From Clostridia bacterium (GTDB lineage Bacteria > Bacillota_A > Clostridia > Christensenellales > Aristaeellaceae): 7,704 nucleotides of DNA. The DNA is taken from contig JAFQIF010000076.1 of the NCBI GenBank assembly GCA_017397695.1, positions 1 through 7,704 of the forward strand, written 5' to 3'. Under the pieces are notes generated by a model. The model was not told the origin of the DNA. It searched no databases and saw only the letters and a program-made list of their open reading frames with translations. Each line of letters starts with the position of its first letter. The first letter of the stretch is position 1. Positions 5,746-7,704 of this stretch are shown one piece after another. The position numbers were made by a program, and so were the translations under genes.

Positions 5746-7704
5746 TCAAAGGATATCGTTGATGTCGGACTTGAGGACGTCCGCCTTCGGGCCGTAGACA
5801 GCCTGAATGCCGCCGTCCTTGATGAGCAGGCTCAGCGCGCCTTCGGCCTTCCACGCAGCCAGATCGGCCACCTTGGCGGTATCCTTGACGGTCACGCGCA
5901 GACGGGTCATGCAGGCGTCCACCAGCGTGATGTTCTCACGGCCGCCCAGCAGCGCGATGATGCGCTCGGCCTGGCTGCCGTTTCCAGCGCCGACGATCTT
6001 GTTTTCAACAGGTTCTTCCGCAGCGCCCTCGTCGGTGTAATTGCCCAGACGGCCCGGGGTGGCCATCTTCATCTTGCCGATCATGATATAGCCTACCGCA
6101 TAGCCGATCACCAGGAACGCAGCGCAGCAGATCAGGAAATTGACGATATCCATGCCGAGGCCGGCCTTCAGGCTCATCGGCACACGGGTGAGGAATTCCA
6201 GATTGCCGAAGGAGTGCAGGCGCAGATTGATGACGCCCGCCATCGCGAACGCACAGCCCTGCAGGATGGCGTAGACGATGTACAGCGGCAGCGCGCAGAA
6301 CATGAACATGAACTCAATCGGTTCGGTAACGCCGGTGAGGAACACGGCCAGCGCGGTGGAAACGAACATGGAGCGATACTTGGCGCGCTTGTCGGCGTCC
6401 ACGCGGCGATACATCGCCAGCGCAATGCCCAGCAGCAGGCCGGTCGCGCCGATCATCTGGCCAACCTTGAAGCGGGCCGGGATGACGGTGGCGAGCAGAT
6501 TGTCATAGGCAGCCATGTTGCCGGCGTCCTTGAAGTTGATCAGGTCGGTGACCCAGGCGAGCCACAGCGGATCCTGGCCGAAGACCTCGGCGCCGGCGTT
6601 AATGCCGGTCTGGATCATGTAGGTGCCGCCGAAGGAGGTGTAGTTCATGGGGATGGTGAGCATGTGATGCAGGCCGAAGGGCAGCAGCAGACGCTCGAGC
6701 GTGCCATAGATGAAGGGAGCCAGCACCGGCGCGGTATCCGCGGAATTGGCGATCCACACGCCGAAGTTGTTGATGCCGCTCTGCACAACCGGCCAGACGA
6801 CGGCCATGATCAGGGAGATGACGACGGAGTACGCAATGACCGCCATCGGCACGAAGCGCTTGCCGTTGAAGAAGGCGAGGGCGTCCGGCAGCTTGCGGAA
6901 GTTATAGAACTTGTTGTAGACAACGCCGCCGACAAAGCCCGCGATGATGCCGATGAACACGCCCATGTTGAGCGCCGGGCTGCCCAGGATGTTGGTGAAG
7001 TAGTTGCCAACCAGCATCTCCTGGCCGAAGAAGGAATGGACCACCGCGCTGCTGTCGGCGAGCATATCGGTCGTCACGCCGAACACCGCGCCGGTGATGC
7101 GGTTGATAAGGATGAACGCGATCACGGCCGCAAACGCGCCGCCCGCGCGCTCCTTGGCCCAGCTGCCGCCGATTGCCGCGGCGAAGAGGATGTGCAGATT
7201 GGTGATGATGGCCCAGCCGATGTTTTCCATCGTGGAGCCGATGGTCATCAGGATGGCAATATCGCCGCCCATCATCTGGATCAGCTTGCCAATCGAGAGC
7301 ATCATGCCTGCGGCAGGCATGACCGCAATGACGGTCATGAGCACCTTGCCCAGCTTCTGCAGGAAATCAAAGTTGATGAAGCTCTTCTTTTCCTTCTTCT
7401 CATCAAGCTTCTCCTGCGTAGCTGCTGGAGCGGTCTCTTCCTGCTTCGCCTCGCTCAGGGTGAGTACGACATTCTTGCCCGCAGCGACGTCGCCTTCGGC
7501 AGCAGTCATCAGCAGCTCATCCGCGCCATCGCACACCAGCACCGGCGTGATGGTCGGGATGTTGTTGGCTTTCAGCACATCCAGGTCAACTTCGGCAACC
7601 AGATCGCCGGCCTTCACCTTGTCGCCCTCCTTGACATGGGCGGTGAAGCCTGCGCCCTTGAGCGCAACGGAATCGATGCCCACGTGCACCAGGATCTCCA
7701 GACC
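5746..7704 (-). CDS. PTS sugar transporter, enzyme IIA-IIC-IIB, maltose/glucose type, 5' end missing
   Basis: The frame is open to the right edge, so 652 C-terminal residues are visible. The first codons read GLEILVHVGIDSVALKG, which is the active-site strand of a crr-type EIIA; H7 corresponds to the phosphorylated H90 of E. coli EIIAGlc. The GTG at 7687-7689 inside this strand is therefore not a start, and more EIIA lies beyond the window. After a charged linker (about 85-112) comes the membrane EIIC (about 113-550) with NGKRFVP, GTLERLLLPFGLHHMLTIPM (a 20-residue conserved stretch) and the family motif GVTEPIEF. The C-terminal EIIB (about 575-652) has the phosphocysteine C598 in LVDACMTRLRV. 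The EIIC motifs resemble streptococcal/enterococcal MalT, which imports maltose and glucose. The A-C-B order differs from the C-B-A order of those proteins. The stop is followed by a long stem-loop and then the MapP-like gene. Substrate: maltose inferred; glucose possible. Confidence 0.9.
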   Translation of the reverse strand, partial: GLEILVHVGIDSVALKGAGFTAHVKEGDKVKAGDLVAEVDLDVLKANNIPTITPVLVCDGADELLMTAAEGDVAAGKNVVLTLSEAKQEETAPAATQEKLDEKKEKKSFINFDFLQKLGKVLMTVIAVMPAAGMMLSIGKLIQMMGGDIAILMTIGSTMENIGWAIITNLHILFAAAIGGSWAKERAGGAFAAVIAFILINRITGAVFGVTTDMLADSSAVVHSFFGQEMLVGNYFTNILGSPALNMGVFIGIIAGFVGGVVYNKFYNFRKLPDALAFFNGKRFVPMAVIAYSVVISLIMAVVWPVVQSGINNFGVWIANSADTAPVLAPFIYGTLERLLLPFGLHHMLTIPMNYTSFGGTYMIQTGINAGAEVFGQDPLWLAWVTDLINFKDAGNMAAYDNLLATVIPARFKVGQMIGATGLLLGIALAMYRRVDADKRAKYRSMFVSTALAVFLTGVTEPIEFMFMFCALPLYIVYAILQGCAFAMAGVINLRLHSFGNLEFLTRVPMSLKAGLGMDIVNFLICCAAFLVIGYAVGYIMIGKMKMATPGRLGNYTDEGAAEEPVENKIVGAGNGSQAERIIALLGGRENITLVDACMTRLRVTVKDTAKVADLAAWKAEGALSLLIKDGGIQAVYGPKADVLKSDINDIL

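Noticed and set aside
7687..7689. GTG as the start codon of the PTS protein
   Set aside because: The codon lies inside the conserved EIIA active-site strand (EILVHVGID), and the frame continues upstream to the window edge.

Overview
The window is one co-directional block of seven genes, all read from the minus strand, so transcription runs from high to low coordinates. No gene is supported on the plus strand. Strong GGAGG-type ribosome binding sites, high G+C, very short gaps between most genes, and protein features typical of low-branching Bacillota suggest a G+C-rich member of the Bacillota (probably Clostridia, perhaps a gut lineage). The genus cannot be told from the sequence. Both ends cut a gene: the sugar-transporter gene runs off the right edge (its 5' end is missing) and a branching-enzyme gene runs off the left edge (only its first ~45 codons are present).

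In transcription order: a PTS enzyme II with domains A-C-B, resembling the maltose/glucose (MalT-like) group (5746-7704, partial); an endonuclease/exonuclease/phosphatase-fold protein resembling maltose 6'-phosphate phosphatase MapP (4789-5637); 4-alpha-glucanotransferase MalQ (3207-4757); HPr (2960-3220); enzyme I (1117-2772); a ROK-family glucokinase (152-1096); and the start of a 1,4-alpha-glucan branching enzyme (1-134). malQ and ptsH overlap by 14 nt. Most other gaps are 17-31 nt. The two exceptions are the 108-nt gap after the transporter gene and the 187-nt gap between ptsH and ptsI. Both hold long inverted repeats that would fold into strong stem-loops in the mRNA.

Read together, the genes form a coherent pathway. 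Enzyme I and HPr pass phosphate from PEP to the enzyme II, which would bring in maltose as maltose 6'-phosphate. The MapP-like phosphatase would remove the phosphate. MalQ would disproportionate maltose into glucose and longer maltodextrins. Glucokinase would phosphorylate the glucose for glycolysis, and the branching enzyme would act on longer alpha-glucans, linking uptake to glycogen. The maltose assignment is an inference from family resemblance and gene order; a glucose or other alpha-glucoside substrate is not excluded.

The points most worth a second look are the pathway-in-one-operon arrangement with its own HPr and enzyme I, the absence of the regulatory serine in this HPr, and the stem-loops in the two long gaps. 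One of these stem-loops has two G-U pairs that form only in the minus-strand transcript.
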